Shown piece after piece: positions 1 to 8,810 of a stretch of DNA of 64,000 nucleotides; position 1 is the stretch's first letter; each line of letters begins with the position of its first letter. The DNA is from an uncultured Phascolarctobacterium sp. (lineage in GTDB: Bacteria; Bacillota; Negativicutes; Acidaminococcales; Acidaminococcaceae). Made by a program: the position numbers and the translations under genes. Location of the stretch: contig NZ_CAKPTG010000005.1 of NCBI RefSeq assembly GCF_934190775.1, positions 62,001 to 126,000 of the forward strand, given 5' to 3'. The notes beneath the pieces were generated by a model. The model did no database searches. It was not told the origin of the DNA and worked only from the letters and a program-made list of their open reading frames with translations.

Positions 1-11
1 TAATGACTCAT

Positions 12-41
12 GTTATGACGCAGATGTGTCCTTAGCCGAAG
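12..41. repeat. Degenerate copy of an ATGACGCAGA...TTAGC dispersed repeat
   Basis: This 30-bp stretch lies just beyond the 3' end of pstS. It shares the ATGACGCAGA block and the following TTAGC block, at the same spacing, with two copies near 53.44 and 53.56 kb. All copies sit immediately 3' of ABC-transporter genes. It is probably a small interspersed repeat; its function is unknown. Confidence 0.5.
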
Positions 42-48
42 TCCGATG

Positions 49-930
49 TTATCTCTTTACCTGCATCTTAGCAGTAACACCATAACCCTGTTTTTCAATT
101 TCCTTACCATAATCAGCAGAGAGGATGAAGTCCAGGAATGCTTTTACAGCGCCGGTAGCTTCGCCTTTAGTATACATGTGCTCATAACCCCATACAGGAT
201 ATTTGCCGTTGTAGGTGTTGTCCAGAGTAGGCTCTACACCGTCGATTGCTACGGTTGCAACGTCTTTGTTATTTACGAGGTAGGACAGGGCAACATAACC
301 GATAGCGCCTTTGTTATCCTTTACGCTTTGCAGCAGAGTGCCGGAGTCATCAGTCTCCAGAGATTTGTTGGTTGCTTCTTTAGCACCGCCCAGAGCGAAC
401 TCCTGGAAGAGAGCGCGGGTACCGCTGGTAGCAGGACGGGTAATCAGAACGATAGGCTCATCCGGACCGCCAACCTGTTTCCAGTTGGTTACCTTAGCGG
501 TGAAGATGTCAGTCAGCTGAGCCTTGGTCAGGCTTTTTACTTTAGCTGCCAGGTCTTTGTTGATAACCGGAGCCATGGTAACTACGCAAACCTTGTGGTC
601 TACAAGTCCTTTGGCAACTTCGGGTTTCAGCTTGCTTTCTGCCGGTACGTCAGAGTTACCGATGTTAACGCTGCCGTCTGCAACCTGTTTCAGACCGGTG
701 CCGCTGCCGCCACCGTTAAGGGTGATGGAAACATCCGGGTTAATAGCTTTGAATTTGCTTGCTGCATCCTTTGCCAACGGCAGAAGTGCGGAAGAACCGC
801 TGCCGGTTACACTGCCGGTAACCTTGCTGCCTGCTTTGTTATCAGCAGCCTTGTTATCACTGCCGCAGCCCAGAGCACCGAGTGCTACCATAGCTGCCAG
901 ACCTAAACATGCGACTTTTTTCAATTTCAT
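49..930 (-). CDS. pstS: Phosphate ABC transporter substrate-binding lipoprotein PstS
   Basis: This is the extracytoplasmic receptor that captures inorganic phosphate for the PstCAB importer. The 293-residue product starts with a Lys-rich signal peptide and a lipobox (LGALGC) that puts the lipidated Cys at residue 22. The mature part carries the PstS phosphate-loop signature TGSGSSAL, the GGGSGTG segment and SGTRALFQEF. A strong GAAGGAGG site precedes the ATG. The gene is the first of its transcript; pstC, pstA and pstB are expected downstream, beyond position 1, but cannot be seen. A PHO box upstream points to PhoPR control. The family call is firm. Confidence 0.95.
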   Translation of the reverse strand: MKLKKVACLGLAAMVALGALGCGSDNKAADNKAGSKVTGSVTGSGSSALLPLAKDAASKFKAINPDVSITLNGGGSGTGLKQVADGSVNIGNSDVPAESKLKPEVAKGLVDHKVCVVTMAPVINKDLAAKVKSLTKAQLTDIFTAKVTNWKQVGGPDEPIVLITRPATSGTRALFQEFALGGAKEATNKSLETDDSGTLLQSVKDNKGAIGYVALSYLVNNKDVATVAIDGVEPTLDNTYNGKYPVWGYEHMYTKGEATGAVKAFLDFILSADYGKEIEKQGYGVTAKMQVKR

Positions 931-1017
931 AATATATTTCCTCCTTCAACCATCGTCTAAAAATTTATTTCCGATAAGGTCTGCGCCTTATCAGTAGGGT
1001 TCGTGGTTTATGATGCT

Positions 1018-1071
1018 AGTATAATATATCATTGTTAAGGAAGTATTATGCTGATGTTAAGAGCATGTTAA
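1018..1071 (-). promoter_or_regulatory. pstS promoter with PHO box (11-bp-phased repeats)
   Basis: On the minus strand TTAACA occurs at 1066-1071, 1055-1060 and 1033-1038, that is, at offsets 0, 11 and 33. A degenerate copy (ATAATA, 1044-1049) fills the 22 position. This 11-bp phasing is the known PhoP-binding pattern of Firmicutes. A -10 (TATACT, 1018-1023) follows, and no good -35 is present, as expected for an activator-dependent promoter. Confidence 0.75.
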
Positions 1072-1089
1072 ATAGCAAAAAATGCGCAG

Positions 1090-1130
1090 AAAAAAGCACC
1101 TGCTTATAATTTTGCTGATAAACAGGTGCC
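1090..1130 (-). terminator. Intrinsic terminator of the Rpn nuclease gene
   Basis: The arms GCACCTG (1096-1102) and CAGGTGC (1123-1129) form a stem that is followed on the minus strand by six T. It lies about 45 bp past the stop codon of the upstream minus-strand gene. Confidence 0.75.
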
Positions 1131-1174
1131 TGTACATACGATATTCTTTGTTTTTTAGGTACTACCCTTTTAGC

Positions 1175-2083
1175 TTACGCAGTTAGCTTGGAAGCCAGCT
1201 CGCGCACCTCTGCTTCTGTAAGCTTAGAGTGACGGACAGTGAACTCGATACTCATACCGTCAGCCAGTAAGCCTTGGGCAAGCTCTATTCTGTTTGCCTG
1301 CTCTTTTTCTTCAGCTTTTTTCGCTGCTTCTTTCGCCAATGCTTCAGCTTTTCTTGCGGCATATTCTTCAATTACGTCAGTCATTTTTTCTTCAACTGCC
1401 TTCGCTGCTGCTTCGGCCTTTCTTGCAGCATATTCCTCAATTACATCAGTCATTTTTTCTTCGCCCTCCTTGCTGTATTTCAAAAACTCCATGCGCTCGG
1501 CAAATTCATGATAATGCAGATTCTTTGGCTCTGTGCAATATAAATCCTGCATCAGTTTACCAAGCGCTGTATCATCTCGACGCTGGCTGTTGACATAGAT
1601 AATGCGCGAACCATCTTCAAAGCATTTCGCATTTTCATCGATTCTGCGCCTGATATTATACAGCGGCAAATTATCGTGCAAGACATCGTTTTCTGTGATA
1701 AAAATTACGTAGGTATCCGGCAGCTCTTCATAAAGCTTACCAGGCTGTAGGAAGTGAGTATCAAGAATACTACTGTAAAATCTGGCGCGTCTTGCAGGTG
1801 CGCCCTCATCGCTTCTTTGTACCTCTACGTTAAAATAACGTCCTTGGCTATCCTGCGCTAAAATATCCAGTTGCGAAGAATGTCCGTAGATGTTTTGAAT
1901 AAAGCTCTGTATTCTGACATTTCTCACCTTAATTTTATCATCTCCCAAGATAACACGCAAGAAAACCTGTGCTGCTTTTTTGTTGTCATCAAGCATAAAA
2001 TTCATAAACCTGTTGTTCATCATGCAAAGGCTGCGGATGACCTGCTTGATTTCGCTATCTTGACTTCCTTCGTTTGTTTGCAT
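1175..2083 (-). CDS. Rpn family recombination-promoting nuclease / putative transposase
   Basis: The protein has 302 residues of the Rpn (YhgA-like, PD-(D/E)XK) family, mobile-element-like endonucleases known to promote RecA-independent recombination. The active-site pattern is visible as D73 (QLDILAQD) and E87-x-Q89 (FNVEVQ). Residues 208-225 and 231-248 are an exact in-frame repeat (EEKMTDVIEEYAARKAEA) in an alpha-helical, charged linker. The C-terminus (residues 265-300) resembles the small helical tail usual in the family. An AGAAGGGAG site precedes the ATG. The gene has its own promoter and a terminator hairpin in its leader. It is a single-gene accessory insertion between pstS and the pyr operon. 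Confidence 0.85.
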   Translation of the reverse strand: MQTNEGSQDSEIKQVIRSLCMMNNRFMNFMLDDNKKAAQVFLRVILGDDKIKVRNVRIQSFIQNIYGHSSQLDILAQDSQGRYFNVEVQRSDEGAPARRARFYSSILDTHFLQPGKLYEELPDTYVIFITENDVLHDNLPLYNIRRRIDENAKCFEDGSRIIYVNSQRRDDTALGKLMQDLYCTEPKNLHYHEFAERMEFLKYSKEGEEKMTDVIEEYAARKAEAAAKAVEEKMTDVIEEYAARKAEALAKEAAKKAEEKEQANRIELAQGLLADGMSIEFTVRHSKLTEAEVRELASKLTA

Positions 2084-2104
2084 TACTTCAGCTCCCTTCT
2101 GAAC

Positions 2105-2146
2105 AAAAAACGCCTTATGTACTACTCAAATAATACATAAGGCGTT
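2105..2146 (-). terminator. Terminator hairpin in the 5' leader of the Rpn gene (possible attenuator)
   Basis: A perfect 13-bp stem (AACGCCTTATGTA, 2109-2121, with its complement at 2134-2146) is followed on the minus strand by six T. The T tract ends only a few bases before the ribosome site of the Rpn gene and lies downstream of a good promoter at 2204-2232. It may attenuate Rpn expression, or simply insulate the gene from pyr read-through. Confidence 0.75.
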
Positions 2147-2203
2147 CTAAATGACGCTGCGACGACCATACTCCAGGCAGGCGTGCAAAAATCTTATGGG
2201 TTT

Positions 2204-2232
2204 ATTTTATCTGATTTTTCAGATTTTGTCAA
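2204..2232 (-). promoter_or_regulatory. Sigma-A promoter of the Rpn gene
   Basis: TTGACA (2227-2232) and TAAAAT (2204-2209) are separated by exactly 17 bp on the minus strand. Transcription would start near 2197, about 114 nt before the Rpn ATG. Confidence 0.7.
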
Positions 2233-2300
2233 GAGAAAAGATTTTGTTAGTTTTTCCCTTAAAAACATGGTGATTTTAAGGGAAAAAGCAAACTTATAAG

Positions 2301-2342
2301 GGAAAAGCACCTGCTACCAGTTGCCTGATAAGCAGGTGCTTT
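2301..2342 (-). terminator. Probable terminator of the pyr operon
   Basis: AAAGCACCTGCT (2304-2315) and AGCAGGTGCTTT (2331-2342) form a 12-bp stem, followed by TTTTCC on the minus strand, about 165 bp past the pyrE stop. Confidence 0.65.
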
Positions 2343-2357
2343 GAAATTTAGGTTAGA

Positions 2358-2462
2358 GTGTCTTACTTGTCCTCTTCGAGGATAATTCCACCTTTTAGAT
2401 TTCTCACTTCGCGAAGCATGTAAAAAATCTGGTGTCTTACTTGTCCTCTTCGAGGATAATTC
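2358..2462. repeat. 31-bp direct repeat downstream of pyrE
   Basis: Positions 2358-2388 and 2432-2462 are identical over 31 bp. Each contains a small palindrome (TCCTCGAAGAGGA). In one minus-strand frame each copy would end in the residues IILEEDK and a stop. The 423-bp interval from pyrE to the Rpn gene holds nothing else beyond the two terminators and the Rpn promoter. Confidence 0.8.
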
Positions 2463-2506
2463 GACATTCAGTTTCTCGCGGCGCTACGCTTGCGACAAAC
2501 TGTGTC

Positions 2507-3088
2507 TCATTTACCAGTTCTGCCACGTTTGGTGAACGGTACGCCTTTAGCGCACAGCGGGCAGGTTGCCGGATCAAAGGTTTCTACGTTCAGGTGCAGC
2601 AGAGCTTCGGTGCGAACGCCAAAGTCTACCTTGCCGCCGCTGCGGTCAACCAGCAGGCCAACGCCTACGAGCTCGCCGCCATGCTCTTTAACTACTTCCA
2701 TAACCTCTTTAACGCTGCCGCCGGTGGTTACGATGTCTTCAACAACCAGTACGCGGGTGCCTGCCGGGATTTGGAAGCCACGACGCAGAGTCATTTTGCC
2801 GTTTTCACGCTCGGTGAAGATAGCGCGGGTGCCCAGAGCCTTGCCAACCTCATGAGCCAGCAGAATGCCGCCGGTCATCGGGCCAACTACCAGTTCAACA
2901 TTGTCGTTTTCATAACGACGTGCGATTTCCTGGCACAGGCGCTCGGTATATTTAGGATGCTGCAGTACGTTGAATTTTTCAACATACATAGGGCTGTGCA
3001 GACCGCTGGTCAGCAAAAAGTGACCATGGAGAACTGCTTCAGTTTCCTCGAGCATTTTCATAACATCTTTTTCTTCTAAAACTGCCAT
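2507..3088 (-). CDS. pyrE: Orotate phosphoribosyltransferase
   Basis: The enzyme joins orotate to PRPP to give OMP, the fifth step of UMP synthesis, in the cytoplasm. The 193-residue product has the PRPP-binding motif VLVVEDIVTTGGS and the TERENG/GKMTLRRGF loop of the catalytic hood. A C-terminal C-x-x-C (CPLCAKG) occurs in some family members. It is the last gene of the pyr operon, 4 bp after pyrF, with AAAGGAG before the ATG. Confidence 0.95.
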   Translation of the reverse strand: MAVLEEKDVMKMLEETEAVLHGHFLLTSGLHSPMYVEKFNVLQHPKYTERLCQEIARRYENDNVELVVGPMTGGILLAHEVGKALGTRAIFTERENGKMTLRRGFQIPAGTRVLVVEDIVTTGGSVKEVMEVVKEHGGELVGVGLLVDRSGGKVDFGVRTEALLHLNVETFDPATCPLCAKGVPFTKRGRTGK

Positions 3089-3092
3089 TTGC

Positions 3093-3809
3093 TTACACTC
3101 CTTTAATCTCTTCTACAATTGCCAATGCTGCTGCCTGTCTTGCTTCAGCCTTAGTAATAGGTCTGCCTACTACAATGTGGCTGCTGCCGTTTTGCAGAGC
3201 GCCTGCCGGTGTTGCTACGCGCTTCTGGTCATCCAGAGAGCTGCCCGCAGGACGTACGCCCGGGGTAACAATCAAAAACTCAGGACCGCAAGCCTCGCGG
3301 ATTGCTGCAGCTTCCTTAGGAGAAGCAACAACACCGTCCATGCCTGCTTCCTTCGCCAGCTTAGCCAGGCTGATAACCTGCTCGGCAATGGTATTTTTAT
3401 AATTTAAATCAGCAAACTGTTCATCATCCATGCTGGTAAGAATGGTTACAGCAATCAGCTTCGATGCCGGACGGCCAGCTGCCTCAGCAGCCTCATGCAC
3501 AGCCTTCACAGCCTCTGCCATCATCTTTTTGCCACCGACAGCATGAACGTTCATCATGTCTGCACCCAAATCGCTGAGTACAGTAAGTGCATGAGCAACA
3601 GTGTTAGGAATATCCTGCAGCTTAAGGTCCAGGAAAACATGCTTGCCATGTTCCTTTAAGAAGCGGATGATTTCGCTGCCTACTGCATAATAAAGCTCCA
3701 TGCCAACCTTGTAGTAGCTTACTGCGTCACCCAATTCAACAACACAAGCCTTAGCCTGTTCCAAGGTAGGAAAGTCGAGTGCGACTATTAATCTATCATC
3801 ATGTTGCAT
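3093..3809 (-). CDS. pyrF: Orotidine 5'-phosphate decarboxylase
   Basis: It decarboxylates OMP to UMP, the last step of the de novo pathway. The 238-residue TIM barrel shows the catalytic charged network DLKLQDIPNT and the C-terminal phosphate-binding segment VTPGVRP...IVVGRPI. The ribosome site is AAGGGAG. It lies 60 bp after pyrD and directly before pyrE. Confidence 0.96.
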   Translation of the reverse strand: MQHDDRLIVALDFPTLEQAKACVVELGDAVSYYKVGMELYYAVGSEIIRFLKEHGKHVFLDLKLQDIPNTVAHALTVLSDLGADMMNVHAVGGKKMMAEAVKAVHEAAEAAGRPASKLIAVTILTSMDDEQFADLNYKNTIAEQVISLAKLAKEAGMDGVVASPKEAAAIREACGPEFLIVTPGVRPAGSSLDDQKRVATPAGALQNGSSHIVVGRPITKAEARQAAALAIVEEIKGV

Positions 3810-3869
3810 GAGAAAATCTCCCTTATATCATACTTTATAGACGCTGGAGAATAATGTTATACAGCGTCG

Positions 3870-4835
3870 TTATTCAGCTTCGTTAAATAATGGCATGCTT
3901 TTTTTGCCTTCAGGCAATGCCAGGCCGACAATTTCGGAAATGTTCTGCGCGTTGTGTCTGTCCAGATATGCCAGCATACCATGGGCAATGGTTTCAGCGA
4001 TATCAGGCTGTACAAAGTTTGCAGTGCCTACTGCTACCGCACTTGCGCCTGCCAGCATGAACTCAATTGCATCTTCAGCACACATAATGCCGCCCATGCC
4101 GATGATGGGGATATGCACAGCCTGCGCTACCTGGTAAACCAGGCGCACTGCTACCGGACGTACAGCAGGACCGCTGAGACCGCCGGTTACATTGCCGAGC
4201 ACAGGACGCTGACGCTCAATATCAATCTTGGTACCGAGCAGCGTGTTAATCATGGAAATTGCATCTGCACCTGCTGCCTCTACAGCCTTGGCCATTACCA
4301 CGATATCAGTTACGTTAGGAGAAAGCTTGGCGATAACCATTTTGCTGGTGTTGGCCTTAACCGCACGTACAACCTCAGCAGCTGCCTCCGGCACAGTGCC
4401 GAAAACAATGCCGCCCTCTTTGACGTTCGGACAGGAGATGTTGATTTCTACAGCATCAACACCATCTACGTCCAGCTTTTTGGCAACAGCGCCGTATTCC
4501 TCGGGAGAATGGCCGTAGATGTTGACAATAACAGGAACATTATATTTTTTCAGCTCAGGCAGAGTGTGCTCCAAGAAGTACTCGCTGCCGGGGTTTTCCA
4601 GACCGATGCAGTTCAGCATGCCGGACGGGGTTTCTACTGCACGCTGGCCCTTATTGCCTGCTGCAGGCTCTAAGGATGTACCCTTTACGGTAACAGCTCC
4701 AACCTTTTCCAGGTCGAGAAAATCGGTAAATTCCAGGCCAAAGCCAAAGGTGCCGGAGCCGGTAGTAACAGGTGTAGCCATCTTCACACCGGCAATATCA
4801 ACTGCCAGGCGACCATCATACAATGCTTTTACCAT
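3870..4835 (-). CDS. pyrD: Dihydroorotate dehydrogenase B, catalytic (FMN) subunit
   Basis: It oxidises dihydroorotate to orotate. The 321-residue protein is the class 1B type: the catalytic base is the Cys in NISCPN. FMN-binding glycine motifs (IIGMGGI and GASAVAVGTA) are visible. It partners with PyrK, whose gene overlaps it by 7 bp, giving a PyrD2-PyrK2 complex that passes electrons to NAD+. This fits an anaerobe that does not use the quinone-linked enzyme. Confidence 0.96.
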   Translation of the reverse strand: MVKALYDGRLAVDIAGVKMATPVTTGSGTFGFGLEFTDFLDLEKVGAVTVKGTSLEPAAGNKGQRAVETPSGMLNCIGLENPGSEYFLEHTLPELKKYNVPVIVNIYGHSPEEYGAVAKKLDVDGVDAVEINISCPNVKEGGIVFGTVPEAAAEVVRAVKANTSKMVIAKLSPNVTDIVVMAKAVEAAGADAISMINTLLGTKIDIERQRPVLGNVTGGLSGPAVRPVAVRLVYQVAQAVHIPIIGMGGIMCAEDAIEFMLAGASAVAVGTANFVQPDIAETIAHGMLAYLDRHNAQNISEIVGLALPEGKKSMPLFNEAE

Positions 4836-5596
4836 TCTCCTACCTCCTCTGCCCAGAATACCGGGCCGTCCTTGCAGACCTTAATGCGTTTACCGATGCC
4901 TTCGCAGGCACAGGACAGGCACGCACCCAGACCGCAGGCCATGTATTTTTCCAGAGATACCTGACATTTTACGCCAGCCTCTAAGCAGGCATTAGCAACT
5001 GCGCGCATCATCGGTACAGGACCGCAAACGTATACGCAGTCATAGCCGCCCTCTTTCAACAGCTGCGGCAGCAGGGCCATTACGGTGCCCTTGGTGCCGA
5101 CACTGCCATCATCGGTGGTCAGGTAAATATTTTTGCTGAGGCTTTCATAAAGCTTGGTCCAGAACAATTCCTCGGCACTGCGGCCGCCCATCAGGATATC
5201 GGTATTGCCTTCACCGAAGCCCTCTGCCAAAAACAGCAGCGGTGCCAGGCCCAGACCGCCGCCGACCAGCAGCGGTTTCTTGGCGCTCATATCAAAGCCG
5301 TGTCCCAGCGGGCCGACGATGCTCAGCTCGTCGCCGCTGCAAACGTCAGCCAGAATATGAGTGGCTTCACCGATGATGCGATAGATCATGGTGATAGTGC
5401 CCTCAGCCTTGTTAACTCCTGCTACGCCGAAGGGACGGCGCAGCAGCGGAGCAGTATTCTTGCACACCTTCACGTTGACGAACTGTCCGGGGACAGCCTC
5501 GGCAGCGATTTCCGGTGCATAAACATTTATTAATTTTGTCGTACTATTTAAAACTCGTTGACCAATTACCTTGGCACTCGCAATAGTTTTAGACAT
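4829..5596 (-). CDS. pyrK: Dihydroorotate dehydrogenase B, electron-transfer subunit
   Basis: PyrK carries FAD and a [2Fe-2S] cluster that link PyrD to NAD+. The 255-residue protein has the FAD/NAD reductase fold (RRPFGVAG, GGGLGLAPL, VCGPVPMM). At the C-terminus are the cluster cysteines CGLGACLSCACEG...C. The ATG at 5596 is chosen because GGGAGGATTGATT precedes it; it follows the carB stop by only 2 nt, so coupled translation is likely. Confidence 0.95.
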   Translation of the reverse strand: MSKTIASAKVIGQRVLNSTTKLINVYAPEIAAEAVPGQFVNVKVCKNTAPLLRRPFGVAGVNKAEGTITMIYRIIGEATHILADVCSGDELSIVGPLGHGFDMSAKKPLLVGGGLGLAPLLFLAEGFGEGNTDILMGGRSAEELFWTKLYESLSKNIYLTTDDGSVGTKGTVMALLPQLLKEGGYDCVYVCGPVPMMRAVANACLEAGVKCQVSLEKYMACGLGACLSCACEGIGKRIKVCKDGPVFWAEEVGEW

Positions 5597-5598
5597 AA

Positions 5599-8500
5599 TC
5601 AATCCTCCCAGGTCAGGTCCTGCAGAGCGGTAACGCGTACAACGCTGCGACGACGCATTGCGCTCATAACGTTCAGCAGCTCGCGTGCAGTATCCATAGA
5701 GGTCAGACAGGCAATTGCATGCTCTACGGTAGAACGGCGGATCTTGAAGCCGTCACGTTCAGCGTCACGGCCATGGTTGGTGGTGTTGATAACCATACCG
5801 ATGCGGCCGCTCTTGATATCATCAATAAGGTTCGGATGACCTTCGCTTACTTTGGTAGCAACCTCAACAGTTACACCGTATTGCTGCAGATATTCTGCAG
5901 TACCGTCGGTTGCGATAACGGTGTAGCCCAGCTCTTCAAAGCCGCGGGCAATAGCAACTGCCTCAGGCTTATCCATATCAGCAACGGTAATCAGGATTGC
6001 ACCCTCGTGAGGTACATTGATACCGGAAGCGATGCAGGCCTTATACAGCGCACGGCTGTACTGGTAGTCACAGGCCATAACCTCACCGGTGGATTTCATT
6101 TCAGGTCCAAGGGTGATATCAACATTGCTCATCTTGTTGAAGCTGAATACAGGAGCTTTAACAGCATAGTAGTCCGGGAAGAAGCGCAGACCTGCTTGCA
6201 GTCCCTGCTCTTTGAGGCTCATGCCCATTGCGCATCTGGTAGCAACGTCTACCATGGAGATGCCGGTAATCTTGCTCAGGAACGGTACAGTTCTGGAGGA
6301 ACGCGGGTTAACCTCGATTACATATACATGCTCGTCACGAACGATGTACTGAATGTTGATCATGCCCTTAACTTCCAGGCCCAGAGCCATCTTGTTGGTG
6401 TATTCGATAATGGTACGGATAACACTTTCGCTCAGGCTACGCGGCGGATATACGGCAATGGAGTCACCGCTATGTACGCCTGCACGTTCAACGTGTTCCA
6501 TAATGCCGGGGATTAATACTTCCTTGCCGTCGCAGATAGCGTCAACCTCTACCTCAGTACCCTGCAGGTAATGGTCAACCAGTACCGGATGCTCGTGAGA
6601 AGCCTTAACAGCATAGGTCATGTAATTGCGCAGCTCGTCATCGTTATAAACGATTTCCATAGCACGGCCGCCCAGTACGTAGGAAGGACGAACCATGGTC
6701 GGGTAGCCAACCTTGTGGGCAGCAACCAGCGCACCCTCGGTATCGAATACGGTGTGGCCTTGCGGACGCGGGATATCGCAGCTTGTCAGCAGCTCGTCAA
6801 AGCGTTCACGGTCCTCAGCGCGGTCGATGCTGTCAACGGAGGAGCCCAGAATCTTCACGCCTGCGCGGGAGAGCGGGCCTGCCAGGTTGATAGCGGTCTG
6901 ACCACCGAATTGAACGATTACGCCTTCCGGTTTTTCTTTGTCGATAACGTTGAGTACATCCTCAACAGTCAGCGGCTCGAAGTACAGTTTATCGGAAATA
7001 TCGAAGTCTGTGGAAACGGTTTCCGGGTTGTTGTTGATGATAATGGTTTCATAGCCCATTTCCTTCAACGCCCATACGCAGTGTACGGAGCAGTAGTCGA
7101 ATTCTACGCCCTGACCGATACGGATAGGACCGGAGCCGAGTACAACTACTCTCTTTCTGTCGCTTACTTCAACCTCATCCTCGGTTTCGTAGCAGGAATA
7201 GTAGTACGGAGTTGCAGCTTCAAATTCCGCAGCGCAGGTATCAACCATTTTGTAGGTCGGCAGAATGCCGTTAGCCTTACGCATATCGCGGATTTCGAAC
7301 TCAGTCTTGCCTACGCGTTTACCGATAACAGCATCGGCAAAGCCCATTCTCTTAGCCTTACGCAGCAGGCTCGGAGTCAGCTCGTGAGTTTCCAGAGCTT
7401 TTTCCATTTTAATGATGTTTTGGATTTTGGAGAGGAACCACAGGTCAATCTTGGTGATGTCGTGAATCTCTTCCAGAGTAATGCCGCGGCGGATAGCCTC
7501 AGCAACAACGAAGCAGCGCTCGTCGTCAATGCGTTTGATGCGGTCATGAATTTCTTCATCGCTCAAAGCCTTCAGCTCAGGCATTTCCAGATGGTTGAGG
7601 CCGATTTCCAGGCAACGAACCGCTTTCAGCATGGAAGCTTCAAAGCTGCGCTCAATTGCCATAACCTCACCGGTAGCCTTCATCTGAGTTCCCAGGGTGC
7701 GGTCAGCGGTTACGAATTTATCGAACGGCCAACGCGGGAATTTCAGTACGATATAGTCAATGGTAGGCTCGAAGCAAGCCTTAGTCTTTTTGGTAACAGC
7801 GTTTTCGATTTCGTCCAGGTTGTAGCCAACAGCAATTTTGCTGGTAACCTTAGCAATCGGATAACCGGTAGCTTTGGAAGCCAGTGCGGAAGAACGGCTT
7901 ACACGCGGGTTAACTTCGATTACATAGTAGTTTTCGGAGTACGGGTCGAGAGCCAGCTGTACGTTACAGCCGCCAACTACGCCCAGCTCACGCACGATAT
8001 CGATAGAAGCCTGACGCAGCAGCTGTACTTCTTTATCGCTCAGAGTCTGTGCCGGAGCCACAACGATGGAGTCGCCGGTGTGTACGCCAACAGGATCCAG
8101 GTTTTCCATAGAGCAGACGGTGATGCAGTTATCAGCAGCGTCGCGGATTACTTCGTATTCGATTTCCTTCCAGCCGGCGATGCTGCGTTCAATCAGGCAT
8201 TGGCCGATGGGGCTGTAGCCCAGGCCCTTTTGCACGATATCAATCAGCTCTTCCTCGTTTTCAGCAATGCCGCCGCCGGTACCGCCGAGGGTATAAGCAG
8301 GACGGACAATCAGCGGATAGCCGATTTCCTTGCCGAAGTCGCAAGCAGCCTCAATGGTTTCTACAATGGTGCTTTCAGGAATCGGCTGATGGATTTTCTC
8401 CATAGTTTCCTTGAACATTTCGCGGTCTTCGCCACGTTTGATTGCGCTGATCTGAGTGCCCAGCAGACGAACATTGTACTTGTCCAAAATGCCTTGCTCT

Positions 8501-8808
8501 TCCAGCTTCATAGCCATGTTCAGACCAACCTGACCACCAAGAGTTGCCAGCAGGGAATCAGGACGCTCGCGTTTAATAATTTTTTCAATGAATTCAACGC
8601 TGATAGGTTCAACATATACACGGTCAGCCACATGCACATCAGTCATAATGGTTGCAGGGTTACTGTTAATCAGTACAACCTCCAGGCCTTCCTCCTTCAG
8701 AGCACGGCAGGCCTGGGTGCCTGCGTAGTCAAACTCTGCTGCCTGACCGATAATAATAGGGCCGGAGCCGATAACGAGAACCTTTTTAATATCTTTAAGT
8801 TTCGGCAT
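5599..8808 (-). CDS. carB: Carbamoyl-phosphate synthase large subunit
   Basis: CarB makes carbamoyl phosphate from bicarbonate, two ATP and ammonia delivered by CarA. The 1069 residues show the expected duplication: two ATP-grasp halves, each opening with a glycine-rich loop ([11 protein letters not shown] near residue 12 and [11 protein letters not shown] near residue 555). A C-terminal MGS-like allosteric domain of about 135 residues follows. Length and order match the family. It follows carA after 2 bp and runs into pyrK. Confidence 0.98.
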   Translation of the reverse strand: MPKLKDIKKVLVIGSGPIIIGQAAEFDYAGTQACRALKEEGLEVVLINSNPATIMTDVHVADRVYVEPISVEFIEKIIKRERPDSLLATLGGQVGLNMAMKLEEQGILDKYNVRLLGTQISAIKRGEDREMFKETMEKIHQPIPESTIVETIEAACDFGKEIGYPLIVRPAYTLGGTGGGIAENEEELIDIVQKGLGYSPIGQCLIERSIAGWKEIEYEVIRDAADNCITVCSMENLDPVGVHTGDSIVVAPAQTLSDKEVQLLRQASIDIVRELGVVGGCNVQLALDPYSENYYVIEVNPRVSRSSALASKATGYPIAKVTSKIAVGYNLDEIENAVTKKTKACFEPTIDYIVLKFPRWPFDKFVTADRTLGTQMKATGEVMAIERSFEASMLKAVRCLEIGLNHLEMPELKALSDEEIHDRIKRIDDERCFVVAEAIRRGITLEEIHDITKIDLWFLSKIQNIIKMEKALETHELTPSLLRKAKRMGFADAVIGKRVGKTEFEIRDMRKANGILPTYKMVDTCAAEFEAATPYYYSCYETEDEVEVSDRKRVVVLGSGPIRIGQGVEFDYCSVHCVWALKEMGYETIIINNNPETVSTDFDISDKLYFEPLTVEDVLNVIDKEKPEGVIVQFGGQTAINLAGPLSRAGVKILGSSVDSIDRAEDRERFDELLTSCDIPRPQGHTVFDTEGALVAAHKVGYPTMVRPSYVLGGRAMEIVYNDDELRNYMTYAVKASHEHPVLVDHYLQGTEVEVDAICDGKEVLIPGIMEHVERAGVHSGDSIAVYPPRSLSESVIRTIIEYTNKMALGLEVKGMINIQYIVRDEHVYVIEVNPRSSRTVPFLSKITGISMVDVATRCAMGMSLKEQGLQAGLRFFPDYYAVKAPVFSFNKMSNVDITLGPEMKSTGEVMACDYQYSRALYKACIASGINVPHEGAILITVADMDKPEAVAIARGFEELGYTVIATDGTAEYLQQYGVTVEVATKVSEGHPNLIDDIKSGRIGMVINTTNHGRDAERDGFKIRRSTVEHAIACLTSMDTARELLNVMSAMRRRSVVRVTALQDLTWED

Positions 8809-8810
8809 AA

